Part shown: in pieces, positions 17,313-27,080 of the stretch
Position numbering within the stretch: the first letter of the stretch is position 1
Layout: the number at the start of each line of letters is the position of its first letter
Assembly (NCBI RefSeq): GCF_000966285.1
Contig: NZ_KQ031391.1
Location: 4,108,540 to 4,172,539 of the forward strand
Direction: 5' to 3'
DNA length: 64,000 nt
Source of the DNA: Pseudofrankia sp. DC12
Lineage (GTDB): Bacteria > Actinomycetota > Actinomycetes > Frankiales > Frankiaceae
Made by a program: the position numbers and the translations under genes
The notes under the pieces: model-generated
Told to the model about the DNA's origin: nothing
Seen by the model: only the letters and a program-made list of their open reading frames with translations
Databases searched by the model: none

Positions 17313-18119
17313 CAGGCGGCGGACTCGTCCCAGCGCGGTCGGCCCGCCCGCGGCCAGGCCCGCGTCGGGGCTGCCCCCGCCGGCCAGCGCCGCCAGCGCT
17401 GCGGCGATCGACAGTCGCTCATGCCGGCGGGAGGCCGCGTCGTCGGCGGCCAGCTCGACCAACCGGGCAACCTCGGCGCGTGCGGCGGTGAACAGCGGCA
17501 CGCGGGGGAACGCCCGGGCGAACGCGTCCGCCCCGGCGACGACGAGGTGGTGACGGCCCGCCAGATGGGCCCGCTCGTGGGCGAGCACCGCGTGCAGCTG
17601 GTCGACGCTCAGCGTCTCCAGCGCGGCGGTGGTGACCACGACACGACGGGCCCGCCCCGGCAAGCAGTACGCCGCGGCGGCCGGGTGCGGGATCACGACC
17701 GCGCCCAGGTCGGGCTCGGGGCGGGCGAGGACAGCCAGCTTGCCGGCATGGGCCCGCCGCGCCCGGCCGGCGCGGACCAACTCGACCGTGGCACAGGAAC
17801 CGACCCGCAGCAGCAGAACCGTGCTCAACGTCAGCCCCGCGCCCGCGATCGCGGCCCCGCCCGGGGTGGCGTAGGAGGCACGCAGCGACATCACGCAGGC
17901 GCGCAGCAGCTCGGCGATACCGCCGCTGATCTTCGCCGTGGGGACCGCCAGCGCGAGCCCGGCCAGCCCGGCTGCGGCCAGCACCGACACCGACAGCGCC
18001 TGCCACAGGCAGATCGCCAGGCGCGGCGCCCGGTCAGCCCAGGAGGCAGCGACCAGCAGCCGAGGAACGCCGGTGGCGAGCAGGGCCGCGTAGACGAGCA
18101 GCACCACGGCGACCTTCAT
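17151..18119 (-). CDS. M56-family (BlaR1/MecR1-like) membrane metalloprotease
   Basis: 322 residues with four predicted helices. The zinc motif VLAHERAHLAGRHH (HExxH) lies near residue 190, with the third ligand Glu in VELAADDAA. There is no C-terminal penicillin-binding sensor domain, so it is the short M56 type that pairs with BlaI repressors in actinobacteria. Its start overlaps the blaI stop (ATGA, 18116-18119). The expected role is to cleave or inactivate the BlaI partner when the membrane or metal signal arrives. Convergent with the small gene ending at 17312. Confidence 0.9.
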   Translation of the reverse strand: MKVAVVLLVYAALLATGVPRLLVAASWADRAPRLAICLWQALSVSVLAAAGLAGLALAVPTAKISGGIAELLRACVMSLRASYATPGGAAIAGAGLTLSTVLLLRVGSCATVELVRAGRARRAHAGKLAVLARPEPDLGAVVIPHPAAAAYCLPGRARRVVVTTAALETLSVDQLHAVLAHERAHLAGRHHLVVAGADAFARAFPRVPLFTAARAEVARLVELAADDAASRRHERLSIAAALAALAGGGSPDAGLAAGGPTALGRVRRLLRPAQPLGAARTTLGAVLVTAVLVIPGAVAAGPVLAATHAIYCPLSAVAPPVG

Positions 18120-18532
18120 GCCGCTCCTCCCGCCGCGGTCTCCTGGTCGCCACCCAGTCCGGTGTTCAGGTCGCCGCCGACTCGGCCGCGGGTGAGCGCG
18201 TCGCGCAGCAGCTGCGTTTCCTGCGGCGACATCTGCTCGACGAAGTGCATCAGTGTCGCCGCCCGGTCCGCGCTGTCCGAAAGCGCCTCACCCATCACCT
18301 CGGCGCTGTGCAGCTCCCGGGAGCGGGTCGGCTCGTACCGGTAGGCCCGCCCGGCGAGCTCGCGGCGTAGCCAGCCCTTGCGGTGCAGGTTGTCCATCAC
18401 CGTCATGACCGTGGTGTAGGCGATCTGCCGCTGCTCCCGCAGCTGTTCGTAGACGGCCCGCACGGTCAGCGGGCCACGCGCCGACCACAGCCGGTCCATG
18501 ACCACGGCTTCCAGGTCACCCAGTCCTCGCAC
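18116..18532 (-). CDS. blaI: BlaI/MecI/CopY-family repressor
   Basis: 138 residues. The penicillinase-repressor winged helix is clear: GDLEAVVMDRLWSARGPLTV, YTTVMTVMDNLHRKGWL and RAYRYEPTRS. The C-terminal part (AATLMHFVEQMSPQETQLL) is the dimerisation helix. The GTG at 18532 (VRGLGDLEAVV) is chosen because the second BlaI at 35169 aligns from exactly this point and a purine-rich site precedes it; the frame is open to GTG 18595. It is an operon with an M56 protease and has a palindrome at 18605-18621, so it is autoregulated. The same palindrome precedes about ten other promoters in the window, so this is their likely repressor. Confidence 0.92.
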   Translation of the reverse strand: MRGLGDLEAVVMDRLWSARGPLTVRAVYEQLREQRQIAYTTVMTVMDNLHRKGWLRRELAGRAYRYEPTRSRELHSAEVMGEALSDSADRAATLMHFVEQMSPQETQLLRDALTRGRVGGDLNTGLGGDQETAAGGAA

Positions 18533-18604
18533 GCCCCGCCCCTGCTCCGTGCCATCAGCTCTGATTTCATCACCGCCCGCGCGTCGACGCGACACGCAGC
18601 GATC

Positions 18605-18621
18605 TACGATCTTCTATCGTA
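18605..18621 (-). promoter_or_regulatory. BlaI autoregulatory operator
   Basis: TACGAT-N5-ATCGTA is a perfect palindrome, extended by one more pair to CTACGAT/ATCGTAG, and lies immediately upstream of blaI. It defines the consensus for the other sites. Confidence 0.8.
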
Positions 18622-18686
18622 GTTCATTCGGTGGGTCCGCGACGCGGACGCTCGCCACGCACCCTCCCGCCGGTCGCCGGATGGGC

Positions 18687-19598
18687 CTACAACGGCGCCT
18701 GGAATCCGGTGACCAGCCCCTGCAGCTGGGCGATCAGCTGCGTCCACAGGCCGCTGACCTGCAGCACGCCGACGGCGACGAGCATGACCCCGCCGACGCG
18801 CATGATGGCCACCGAATGCCGGCGGACCGTCGCGAACACTCGCACAGCCCGGTCGAACGCGACCCCGGCGGCGATGAAGGGCAGCCCGAGGCCCAGGCTG
18901 TAGGCGAACGACAGCAGCGCTCCTCGCCCGGCGGTACCGGTGTTGAAGGACAGGGTGAGCACCGCGGCCAGCGTCGGGCCGATGCACGGAGTCCAGCCGA
19001 TGCCGAACAGCACCCCCAGCAGCGGCGCGCCGGCCAGCCCCGCCGCCGGGCGGTAACGGATGCGCACGGTGCGGCCCGCTCACGGCAGCCGTTCCAGCAG
19101 CCCGGCGAACGTCAGCCCAAGCAGGATCGTCAGCGCCCCCAGCACCCGGGTGATCACCTGCTGGTGGATCAGCAGCAGCCGGCCCGCTCCGCCGAACGCC
19201 GCGCCGTAGCTGACGAACACGGCCGAGAACCCCAGGACGAACAGCACACCCCCAGCCAGCATCCGGCTGCGATACCACGACCGCCCCGACGAGGCCACGC
19301 CCGCCACCGCCGGCGCGGTCTGCACGGCGGCGACGGCCAGCTTGCCTCGGATCGGCCCGGCCGCGGCGACCTGCCCGCCGCCTCGCGTGGGCGCCGCCGG
19401 GACGGTCTCAGCCTGATCGGGCCGGCGGGCCTCGGCACCGCTCACCCCGGTCACGTAGGACAGGTAGCCGGGAACCAGGGGCAGACAGCACGGCGACGTG
19501 AACGAGATCACCCCCGCCGCGACCGCGATCGGAAGCGCGAGCAACAAAGATCCCGAGGTCACCACCGACCCCACGCCGCCACCGGCCGCTAGCAGCAT
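18687..19598 (-). pseudogene. ccdA: CcdA/DsbD-family thiol transporter interrupted by in-frame TGA
   Basis: The reading frame encodes a normal six-helix CcdA. The first half has FTSPCCLPLVPGYLSYVTG with the N-terminal reactive Cys; the second half has [19 protein letters not shown] with the partner Cys. A single TGA at 19080-19082 lies between them, after LLERLP, with no change of frame; relatives usually have Trp or another residue there. A GTG at 19067 could restart the second half. Either the gene is dead, the two halves are made separately and assemble, or the stop is read through. It is divergent from tlpA and shares an operator with it; together they would carry reducing power to extracytoplasmic thioredoxin-like proteins. 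The frame is open to ATG 19646. Confidence 0.8.
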
Positions 19599-19672
19599 CC
19601 GTCCACCGTCCCTCTCGTCGCGCGGCGCGTTCCCGCCCGCGAGCATCTTCGACGGACCGTAGAAACTCCGTC

Positions 19673-19689
19673 AACTATCGCGCATAGTA
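19673..19689 (+). promoter_or_regulatory. BlaI-type operator between ccdA and tlpA
   Basis: AACTAT-N5-ATAGTA. It lies 5 bp before the tlpA start and about 27 bp before the longest ccdA frame. The minus-strand half-site TACTAT is a good -10 hexamer, so one site can control both directions. Confidence 0.75.
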
Positions 19690-19694
19690 GACCT

Positions 19695-20270
19695 ATGTCT
19701 CCCCGAATCGTGCCCGTGGTCACCGCGTTCGCGCTGGTCCTGCTCGCCGGGTGCGCGAACAGCTCCGACCGGGTCTCGGGCGCGGTCGACTTCGTTCCCC
19801 AGGCCCAGACCGGCGCCGGTCTGCTGGCGCCGTCGAATCGACCACTGACACCACCGCTGTCCGGACCGGCGGTGCAGGGCGGCCAGGTCGACCTCGCGGC
19901 GCTGCGAGGCCAGATCGTGGTCATCAACGTCTGGGCGTCGTGGTGCGCCCCATGTCGCGCTGAGACCCCCGGGCTGGTCACCGTCTACGACCAGACCCAT
20001 ACGCGCGGCGTGGCCTTCCTCGGCATCGACATCCGCGACTCGCAGGCCGCGGCGATGGCGTTCGTCCGGGACTACCACGTGCCCTATCCCAGCCTGTACG
20101 ACCCGATGGTCGCCCACGTGGCCGGTTTCCGGCCCTTGCCACCAACCACCGTCCCCAGCACGCTGGTCGTGGACCGGCAGGGACGGATCGCCGCCCGGTT
20201 CATCACCGCCGTCACTCCCGACGACCTGCAGCCCGTGCTGACGCAGCTGCTTGCGGAGCCGACTCGCTGA
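19695..20270 (+). CDS. TlpA-like thioredoxin lipoprotein
   Basis: 191 residues. The lipoprotein signal ALVLLAGCANSS places the mature Cys near residue 20. The thioredoxin fold shows VVINVWASWCAPCRAETPGL with the redox CxxC, GIDIRDSQAAAMAFVRDY and the cis-Pro loop PTTVPSTLVVD. It is anchored outside the membrane and reduces disulfides in cytochrome c maturation or metal-site proteins, taking electrons from CcdA, which is encoded divergently. There is no Shine-Dalgarno, and the operator sits right at the ATG, so the mRNA is probably leaderless. Confidence 0.92.
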   Translation: MSPRIVPVVTAFALVLLAGCANSSDRVSGAVDFVPQAQTGAGLLAPSNRPLTPPLSGPAVQGGQVDLAALRGQIVVINVWASWCAPCRAETPGLVTVYDQTHTRGVAFLGIDIRDSQAAAMAFVRDYHVPYPSLYDPMVAHVAGFRPLPPTTVPSTLVVDRQGRIAARFITAVTPDDLQPVLTQLLAEPTR

Positions 20271-20482
20271 CGCCTAACCCGGCGAGCCCAATGGACAGTC
20301 CGAGCCCGCGGCCGTTTGAGCCGGAGGACCGCCGTCGCGGCGCCCCGCACGCACGACGCTCCCTCGTAGAAGTAGTTCCGTCGGCGTCGCCGCCCCTGCC
20401 ACCCGACGCAGCGAGTATCGGCGCCTCCGTGAAAAACGACCGATATGCCCGGAACGGTCGGACTAGGCCGACCCGCCCTATC

Positions 20483-20499
20483 TACTACAGACAATAGTG
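20483..20499 (+). promoter_or_regulatory. BlaI-type operator (NlpC/P60 gene)
   Basis: TACTAC-N5-ATAGTG, one mismatch from the consensus. It stands about 200 bp before the translation start at 20705. The leader between them does not show the conserved c-di-AMP riboswitch 3' signature found in the paralogue's leader. Confidence 0.68.
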
Positions 20500-20704
20500 G
20501 TTTAGGGTGACGTCGTCACCAGCGCCGGGCCGTGCCAGTCCTGCCCCAAGCCCGGCATCTCGGACATCGGAGCCGTGCAGGGGCAGAAGGGCGAGCCTCC
20601 ACGCGGGCGCCTGTTCCACCGGCGCCGTCTCGTCGACGGAGCCGGTACTGGCCCTGCACGGACCGGCCGTCTGGCTCAGCGGTGGGTTTACGAAAGGATG
20701 TGCG

Positions 20705-21754
20705 TTGCCTGCTCCCCACGCCGACCATCGGTCGGTGGACGAGGCGTGGCCCCGGCGGGGCCAGCCGTCCGGGCGCCCGTCGGCCGACGCCGCGGGCCCG
20801 ATCATCAGTTGGCGCCCACGCCTCACGGGACGACGGCGGCAGGTGGCCACGGTTGTCGCCCTGGCGACGAGCAGCCTCGCGGTGTCGACCGCGGGCTTCG
20901 CCGCGACGACCGCTACCACTGGCGCCGGGAGCGACGGCAGCCCGGTCGACGCCGGCTCGGTCACCCAGGCGTCCATGCTCGCAGGCGCCGTCACTCCCGC
21001 CTCGGCGCACAAGCCCGCATCCCTCGCCGAGGCGCTCGTCAATCCGACGCCCGACTTCACCAGCACGACGATCGAGGCCGCGAAGTCCACCATCGCCCCG
21101 AACGCGGAGGCCCGCTTCACGATCATCGTCCGCGACGCGCTGTCGGGCACGCCGGTCGTGGACGAGGACGTGAACGTCGTCGTCGTGACCGGAACACGCT
21201 GGTCCACGAGCGCGACGCTGCGCACCGACGACAACGGCGCCGCGCAGATCAGCGCGCGGCTGCTGTCGACGACCACGGTGACCGCCGTCTTCGACGGCAC
21301 CGCCGCGCTGCGCCCGTCGGTGGCCAACGCCACCACGGTCACCGTGACCAGCTCCACCGGCGCGGGCAGCGCAAGCGGCGGCGTGTCCGTGATCCCGGGC
21401 AGCACCATCGGGGCCAGAGCCGTCTATCTGGCGTCTCTACAGAAAGGCAAGCCGTACATCTGGGGGGCCACCGGTCCGTACGCGTTCGACTGTTCGGGCT
21501 TCTCGCAGTACGTCTACAAGCAGCTTGGCCGCTACCTGCCCCGCACCGCCCAGCAGCAGTTCGCCGCGACGCTGCGCGTGCCCCAGTCCGCCAAGCAGCC
21601 GGGCGACCTGATCTTCTTCGGGACGCCTAACAACATCTACCACATGGGTATCTACGCCGGTAACGGCTACATGTGGGCGGCGCCGCAGTCCGGCGACGTG
21701 GTCAAGCTGGAGCCGATCTACACCTCCAGGTACTACGTCGGCCGGGTGCTGTAG
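20705..21754 (+). CDS. NlpC/P60 cell-wall hydrolase, exported
   Basis: 349 residues from TTG 20705, chosen because GAAAGGA lies 8 bases upstream and the paralogue at 31038 starts at the same place; the frame is open to GTG 20507. It has a long basic N-region, a membrane/signal segment (VATVVALATSSLAVSTAGF), an Ig-like middle domain and a C-terminal NlpC/P60 domain. In that domain YAFDCSGFSQYVYKQLG holds the catalytic Cys and NNIYHMGIYAGNGYMW holds the His. It should cleave D-iGlu-diaminopimelate or related bonds in peptidoglycan. It is about 60% alike to the 31038-32081 protein in the catalytic domain, and both have the same operator. Wall remodelling is thus tied to the metal/thiol stress regulon. 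Confidence 0.88.
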   Translation: MPAPHADHRSVDEAWPRRGQPSGRPSADAAGPIISWRPRLTGRRRQVATVVALATSSLAVSTAGFAATTATTGAGSDGSPVDAGSVTQASMLAGAVTPASAHKPASLAEALVNPTPDFTSTTIEAAKSTIAPNAEARFTIIVRDALSGTPVVDEDVNVVVVTGTRWSTSATLRTDDNGAAQISARLLSTTTVTAVFDGTAALRPSVANATTVTVTSSTGAGSASGGVSVIPGSTIGARAVYLASLQKGKPYIWGATGPYAFDCSGFSQYVYKQLGRYLPRTAQQQFAATLRVPQSAKQPGDLIFFGTPNNIYHMGIYAGNGYMWAAPQSGDVVKLEPIYTSRYYVGRVL

Positions 21755-21851
21755 ATCTGCGTGACGGACATCCCGGCGTAACCGGCGTACCTGTGTCCGG
21801 GACGGGCGCGGCCGGTCCGCAGGTACCGCGCGGTTCTGGAAGGATGGCGCC

Positions 21852-22344
21852 GTGACCAGCCCAGCCGGCCGTCGTCACGGCGTGGTCGCCCCCCGTGTCG
21901 GGGTGCGGGGCCTGGTGCTGGTCGGTGCCGTGCTGCTGGGCATTCTGCTGATGCACGGCGGGCTGGGCGTCCACGCCGAGGCCGGCATGGTGATGGCGCC
22001 GACGACCGGCGCGCCGGCCTCCCGCGGCGCCGCGGGCATGGGCAGGCCCGCGGCGCCACCGGAGCCAAGACATGGGGCGGCAGACAGATCCCGGCACCGT
22101 CCCGCCGGGCGTGCGCGCGGCGCTGACGGCCCTGGCGGGCCATGACGGTCACGTCGGCGACATGTGCCTGGCGGTCCTGCGCTCCCTGGCGCTGCTAGCA
22201 GGCCTGGCGGTCCTTGTGCTGGTCGTCGGGAGGCCGCGGCGCGCTGCGATGGTCGGACCTACTGCCCTCGGCCGGAACCCGGCCCCGCGGCTGCCGCCGC
22301 CGAGGGCGCCGTTACTGTCCTCCCTCTGCGTTCTTCGTCTGTAA
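21852..22344 (+). pseudogene. DUF6153-like membrane protein, frameshifted
   Basis: The first frame (from 21852) gives LVLVGAVLLGILLMHGGLG, the N-terminal helix with the MHG motif. The matching C-terminal half, MCLAVLRSLALLAGLAVLV and the end PLLSSLCVLRL, is in another frame (22072-22344). One frameshift between about 22075 and 22140 separates them. Together they would make a normal DUF6153-like protein like that at 9729. Sequencing error is possible; otherwise the gene is dead. Confidence 0.7.
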
Positions 22345-22595
22345 ACCGACCGGCCCGGCCACCCAGCTGGCCAGCTCGATCGTCACCAGCCAGACGGTGG
22401 AGATCACGACCATGCGGGCGCTCCTCCAGAAGATCTGACCCCCTGGCCTGGGTGGTGGGCTCCCGCGGCCGGACCCCACCACCCAGGCGCAACCGGGGAT
22501 TCCCATTGCCCTCGGTTTCCGGCCTCGACAGCGATGGACCGGCGAGAAGCGCCGAAGACGTCTCTCCTTCGCCGGTGGGCAACCGGTCGAAGGAC

Positions 22596-25157
22596 TTACC
22601 TCGCTGGGAGAACCGGTGGGAGGTCGGCGGTGCGGGTGGAGACCACCGTCGTCGGCCCGGGCGCAGTGACGGTGTGGGGCAGGCGCAGGCGCTTGAGCAG
22701 GACGGCGTTGACGGCGACGAGGACGCTGGAGCCGGACATGGCCAAAGCGGCGATCTCCGGGCGCAGCGTGAGTCCGGTGGCGGGCTCGAGGACGCCGGCG
22801 GCGATCGGCAGGGCGATGGCGTTGTAGCCGACGGCCCAGCCGAGGTTCTGGCGCATCTTGCGCAGCGTGCCGCGGCCGATGAGCAGCGCGGCGGGGACGT
22901 CGAGCGGGTCGGAGCGCATCAGGACGACGTCGGCGGTCTCGATCGCGACGTCGGTGCCCGCGCCGATCGCGATACCGAGATCCGCGCCGGCCAGTGCCGG
23001 GGCGTCGTTGACGCCGTCACCGACCATCGCCACGCGCCGCCCGCCCTGCCGCAGCTCGGCGATCTTCGCCGCCTTGTCGCCAGGGAGTACCTCGGCGATG
23101 ACGCTGTCGATGCCGAGCTGGCCGGCGATCCGCCGCGCGGTCGCCTCGTTGTCGCCGGTGAGCATCACGACCTCGACACCCGCGTCGCGCAGGGCCCGGA
23201 CGGCCTGGGCCGCGGTCGGCCTGGGCGCGTCCGCCAGGCCGATCAGCCCGGCCGCGTTCCCGTCCACGGCGACCAGCACCGCGGTCCGGCCGCCCGCGAC
23301 CAGCGCGTCCCAACGCTCTGCGAGTTCGTCGGCCTCGACACCTTCCCGGGCCATCAGCCGCAGGTTCCCGACCGCGACCCGGCGGCCGTCCACCGTGGCG
23401 ACGGCACCGTGGCCGGGCACGTTGGCGAACCCGGCCGCGTGTGTCAGCTTCAGGCCGCGTGTGCCGGCATGTCGCACAACCGCGGCGGCCAGCGGATGCT
23501 CCGACTCCCGCTCCACCGCGGCGGCCAGCCACAGCAGTTCGTTCTCCACGACGCCAGCCGCGGCGACGACGTCGGTGACCTCGGGCTCGCCCTTGGTCAA
23601 CGTGCCGGTCTTGTCCAGGACGACGGTGTCGATGCGGGCGGCCATCTCTACCGCGGTGGCGTTCTTGAACAGGATCCCGCGCCGCGCTCCGAGCCCGGTG
23701 CCGACCATGATCGCGGTCGGGGTGGCGAGCCCGAGCGCGTCCGGGCAGGTGACGACAACGACCGTGATCGCGAACAGGATCGCCTCGCGGGCCGGCCGGC
23801 CCGAGACCAGCAGCCACACCAGCAACGTGCCCAGCCCGCCGAGCAGAGCGACCAGCACCAGCCAGAACGCGGCCCGGTCGGCCAGCCGCTGCCCGGGCGC
23901 CTTGCTGCTCTGCGCCTCCTGGACGAGCGCGACGATCTGCGCCAGCGCCGTGTCCGCGCCCACCTTGGTCGCGCGGACCCGCAACACGCCAGTGGTGTTG
24001 AGGGTCGCCCCGATGACGTCCACTCCCGGCGCCTTGTGCACGGGCAGGCTCTCGCCGGTCACCATCGACTCGTCGACGTCCGACTCGCCGTCCTCCACGA
24101 CCCCGTCGACCGCGATCTTGGCGCCTGGTCGGACGAGCAGCAGGTCACCGACAACAACCTCCGCGGTGGGCACCGCGACCGGCTCGCCGTCACGCAGGAC
24201 GAGGGCATGCTCCGGCGCGAGCTGCAGCAGGGCGCGGATCGCGTCATTCGCGCCGCCACGGGCACGCATCTCAAACCAGTGCCCGAGCAGCACGAACGCG
24301 GCGAGCAGCGCCGCGGCCTCGTAGAAGACCTCACCCCCGCCCGTCAGCGTGACGACCAGCGAATAGACCCAGCCCGTGCCGATCGCGACCGCGACCAGCA
24401 CCATCATGTCCAACGTCCGAGCCCGCACCGCCCGCACCGCACCGTCGAAAAAGATCCACGACGACCAGAAGACCACCGGCAGGCTCAGCACCAGCTGGAA
24501 CACGTCGTCCCGCAGACCGAACGGCGCCGCCACGTGGAACCCGACCACGTCCCGGCCAATCGACGACCACAACAGAATCGGTACCGCGAAGACCACGGCC
24601 ACCACGAACCGGTTACGCATGTCCGCGACCATCGCCGCCATCGACATCGACCCGTGACCGCCATGGCCCATAGCCTCGTGCGGCGACGCCACCCGCGGGC
24701 CGTGGCCCGCTGGGGCCTCATGCGCCTCCTGCGAGGCGTGCGTCTCGCGGACCACATGCGCGTCGTGAACAGCGTGGGCGGCAGGCGGCTCGCCAGCGAC
24801 CGGAGCACGCCGCGCGTACGGAGCTTCGGCCGCGGCGGTTGCGGCGCCTGGCCCGAGATCCCGGGGGACAGTGGGCTCGGCTAGCGGGTCACACACATGG
24901 TCTGGAACGGACTGCCCACCGCAGTGGTAACCACAGTCCCGGATCCAGCCGGCGAGCTGCGCGGCGGACGTCTGAGCCGGGTCGTACCGAACGACCGCGG
25001 TCTGCGCCACTGGGTTAGCTGCCACCTCGACCACCCCAGGCCGCCGGCCCAGCACGGCCTCCACCCGCGCCTTCTCGGTGGCCCACCGCATCCCCGAGAC
25101 CTCCAGGACCGCCGTCGCGAGCGGCGGATGCCCGGATCCACCGTGGTCGGAGTGCAT
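22596..25157 (-). CDS. Heavy-metal P1B-type ATPase with CPD motif and His-rich N-terminus
   Basis: 853 residues. The N-terminal ferredoxin-like domain has lost the usual CxxC ([16 protein letters not shown]) but ends [16 protein letters not shown], where Cys/His cluster instead. A His/Met-rich linker follows ([29 protein letters not shown]). The core has eight helices, the intramembrane [13 protein letters not shown] (CPD in place of CPC/CPH), [19 protein letters not shown] and [13 protein letters not shown]. It is an exporter of copper or another soft metal; CPD and CPH types often prefer Cu(II)/Cu(I) under different affinity from CopA. The ATG 25157 has GGAG seven bases upstream. It is divergent from an MFS gene, with an operator between. 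Confidence 0.92.
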   Translation of the reverse strand: MHSDHGGSGHPPLATAVLEVSGMRWATEKARVEAVLGRRPGVVEVAANPVAQTAVVRYDPAQTSAAQLAGWIRDCGYHCGGQSVPDHVCDPLAEPTVPRDLGPGAATAAAEAPYARRAPVAGEPPAAHAVHDAHVVRETHASQEAHEAPAGHGPRVASPHEAMGHGGHGSMSMAAMVADMRNRFVVAVVFAVPILLWSSIGRDVVGFHVAAPFGLRDDVFQLVLSLPVVFWSSWIFFDGAVRAVRARTLDMMVLVAVAIGTGWVYSLVVTLTGGGEVFYEAAALLAAFVLLGHWFEMRARGGANDAIRALLQLAPEHALVLRDGEPVAVPTAEVVVGDLLLVRPGAKIAVDGVVEDGESDVDESMVTGESLPVHKAPGVDVIGATLNTTGVLRVRATKVGADTALAQIVALVQEAQSSKAPGQRLADRAAFWLVLVALLGGLGTLLVWLLVSGRPAREAILFAITVVVVTCPDALGLATPTAIMVGTGLGARRGILFKNATAVEMAARIDTVVLDKTGTLTKGEPEVTDVVAAAGVVENELLWLAAAVERESEHPLAAAVVRHAGTRGLKLTHAAGFANVPGHGAVATVDGRRVAVGNLRLMAREGVEADELAERWDALVAGGRTAVLVAVDGNAAGLIGLADAPRPTAAQAVRALRDAGVEVVMLTGDNEATARRIAGQLGIDSVIAEVLPGDKAAKIAELRQGGRRVAMVGDGVNDAPALAGADLGIAIGAGTDVAIETADVVLMRSDPLDVPAALLIGRGTLRKMRQNLGWAVGYNAIALPIAAGVLEPATGLTLRPEIAALAMSGSSVLVAVNAVLLKRLRLPHTVTAPGPTTVVSTRTADLPPVLPAR

Positions 25158-25426
25158 GATCGGCTCCAATCCGGCGCGCGGCCGGGTCCAAGTGTGAACA
25201 GCGTTGACCGCGGACCATCAGACCCGCCCGGGTCCCACCCGACGGCGTGCCGTGGGCCGCCTCCGACGTGCCGAGGCGCCTGTCGCATCCAGGCGCGTCG
25301 ACAGGCTCGCATCACCGAGACCCGCCTCCGCGCTGCGATGCCAGCCTCCCTCGCGATACCCCCCGGGTAGAGGACCAGGAACCGCTCCGGCGGGCCGATA
25401 CGCATGCCGGGACACACCCAAGTATC

Positions 25427-25443
25427 TACTACAGGTCATCGTA
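25427..25443 (+). promoter_or_regulatory. BlaI-type operator between P1B ATPase and MFS gene
   Basis: TACTAC-N5-ATCGTA, a full consensus match in a 430-bp divergent spacer. A TAGAAT hexamer (25442-25447) overlapping its right edge would serve the rightward MFS promoter. The rest of the spacer shows no gene. Confidence 0.75.
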
Positions 25444-25587
25444 GAATGTCGAGATCGTGGATCGGTACCCGCGACCGGGACGGAGCGACGAACCGCCGGA
25501 CACGTCGCTAAACCCGACGCTCTGTGAGGAGCGAGAGCGGCGACTGCAATGTCGGTGTGGCCGCCGTGAACCTTCTGGAGGCAGCGG

Positions 25588-26925
25588 ATGGCCGGGGCGC
25601 GGACAGGGCCGTCGTCCATGCGCCCGAACGGACCGGCGCCGGTCGCCGCCGGACCGGCGGCGCCGGTCGGGGTGGGCGGGCACCTTCCCGCCGCCTTGTG
25701 GGTCCTGTACGCCGGTGTCTTTGTGGTGATGGTTGGCTACGGGATCACGTTGACGGTGATCCCGTACCAGGTCGAGAGGATCCACGAACTGCGTGCGCTG
25801 CGTCCGGCGACCGAGAGCTTCCACATCGGCTTGCTGACCAGCGTCTACGCCCTCGCGCAGCTTGTCGCCAGTCCGGCTGCGGGCTGGCTCTGCGACCGTG
25901 TCGGCCGCCGGCCGATCCTGCTGGTCGGCCTGGCCGGCATGGCGGCGACCCAGGCACCGTTCGGCTTCGTGTCGTGGCTTCCGGGTCTCTATCTGCTTCG
26001 CGCGGGCGGCGGCGTGGCGACCTCAGGCGTGCTCATCGCTGCCATCGCCTACGTGGCCGACTCGACGTCCGAGGCCGGCCGGGCGCGTGGCATGGCCTGG
26101 TTCGGCACCTCCGTCAGTCTTGGCCTGGTGGCCGGCCCCGCGCTGGGTGGTCTGCTCAGCGGGCCGGCCATCTCGCGACGCATCGAGGGCCCGTGGCTCA
26201 ACGGGTTCTCCCTGCCGTTTCTGGCCGCGGGCCTGCTGGCCCTGGCGGTGCTGATCGCGTCGACGCGACGCGTGCCCGAGTCCCGGCGTCTCGACCAGCG
26301 AGCCACGGCCGCCCTACGGGAGGTGCCCCAACGACGACCTAGCGGGCTGCGTGGGCTGCTCAGCCTGGTCACGGCCTCCTCGGCGGGCCTTGCCCTGTTC
26401 GAGGGAACGTTCGTGCTCTACGGGCAGAGCCGGCTGGGGATCGGCCCCGCCCAGGCCAGCGTCGCGTTCATGGTCTGCGGGCTGGTCATGGCGGCACTGC
26501 AGGTCGCCGCGGCCGGCGCGCTGTCGAGATTCGTCGCCCCGACCCTCCAGGTCGCGGCCGGTCTCGTCGTCATGGGAATCGGCATCGCCGCGATCGTCGT
26601 CACGCGCCACTTCGCGGTAGTGCTCGGGGTGGTCGCACTGCTCGCCGCGGGCTCCGCGGTCGTCACCCCGAACCTGTCCGTTCTGGTGTCGGCCGGCCGG
26701 GGCGATCGCGCCGGAGCGGCGCTGGGGATGAAGAGCGCAGCGAACAGCGCCGGCCAGTTCGTCGGCCCGCTGGCCGGGGTTGCCCTACTCAGCTGGCGGC
26801 CCGCCTCTCCCTTCGTACTGGCCGGCGGCCTGCTCGCGGTGCTGGGCGCCGTGGTCGGCATCCTGCACTGGACGAGACCAGGCCACGGCCGTGGAGCCGG
26901 CGAGCACAGCGCAGCGATCGACTGA
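25588..26925 (+). CDS. Major facilitator superfamily exporter
   Basis: 445 residues, 12 predicted helices. WLCDRVGRRPILLVGL is the MFS A-motif between helices 2 and 3, and GLVAGPALGGLL is the drug-efflux C-motif in helix 5, so an antiporter of the DHA1 (12-span) type is likely. The ATG 25588 has GGAGG seven bases upstream. The divergent metal ATPase and the operator at 25427 place it in the BlaI-type regulon. The substrate is not predictable from sequence. Confidence 0.9.
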   Translation: MAGARTGPSSMRPNGPAPVAAGPAAPVGVGGHLPAALWVLYAGVFVVMVGYGITLTVIPYQVERIHELRALRPATESFHIGLLTSVYALAQLVASPAAGWLCDRVGRRPILLVGLAGMAATQAPFGFVSWLPGLYLLRAGGGVATSGVLIAAIAYVADSTSEAGRARGMAWFGTSVSLGLVAGPALGGLLSGPAISRRIEGPWLNGFSLPFLAAGLLALAVLIASTRRVPESRRLDQRATAALREVPQRRPSGLRGLLSLVTASSAGLALFEGTFVLYGQSRLGIGPAQASVAFMVCGLVMAALQVAAAGALSRFVAPTLQVAAGLVVMGIGIAAIVVTRHFAVVLGVVALLAAGSAVVTPNLSVLVSAGRGDRAGAALGMKSAANSAGQFVGPLAGVALLSWRPASPFVLAGGLLAVLGAVVGILHWTRPGHGRGAGEHSAAID

Positions 26926-26951
26926 CGCCCAAGCACCCCAGGAGCAGCTTC

Positions 26952-26968
26952 TACTACATAGGGTAGTA
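26952..26968 (+). promoter_or_regulatory. BlaI-type operator (DUF2933-like gene)
   Basis: TACTAC-N5-GTAGTA, the one fully symmetric TACTAC copy. TAGTAT (26964-26969) overlapping the right half is a good -10 hexamer for the gene at 27081. Confidence 0.8.
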
Positions 26969-27080
26969 TGAATTGTGGCAGATTCCGGTGTGCGTATCGG
27001 CCCCACAACTCGCCCGGTGGCCCCTGTTGGACGGAGCGGCCAGGGGAAACACTCCTCACGAGGCACCGAGGAGGACAGCC

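Noticed and set aside
20507..20704. 66-codon N-terminal extension or riboswitch before the first NlpC/P60 gene
   Set aside because: A good Shine-Dalgarno and the paralogue support TTG 20705; the conserved c-di-AMP aptamer 3' segment is absent.
22164..24884. 906-codon plus-strand frame across the P1B ATPase
   Set aside because: It is the antisense of a well-supported ATPase gene and has no recognisable domain.
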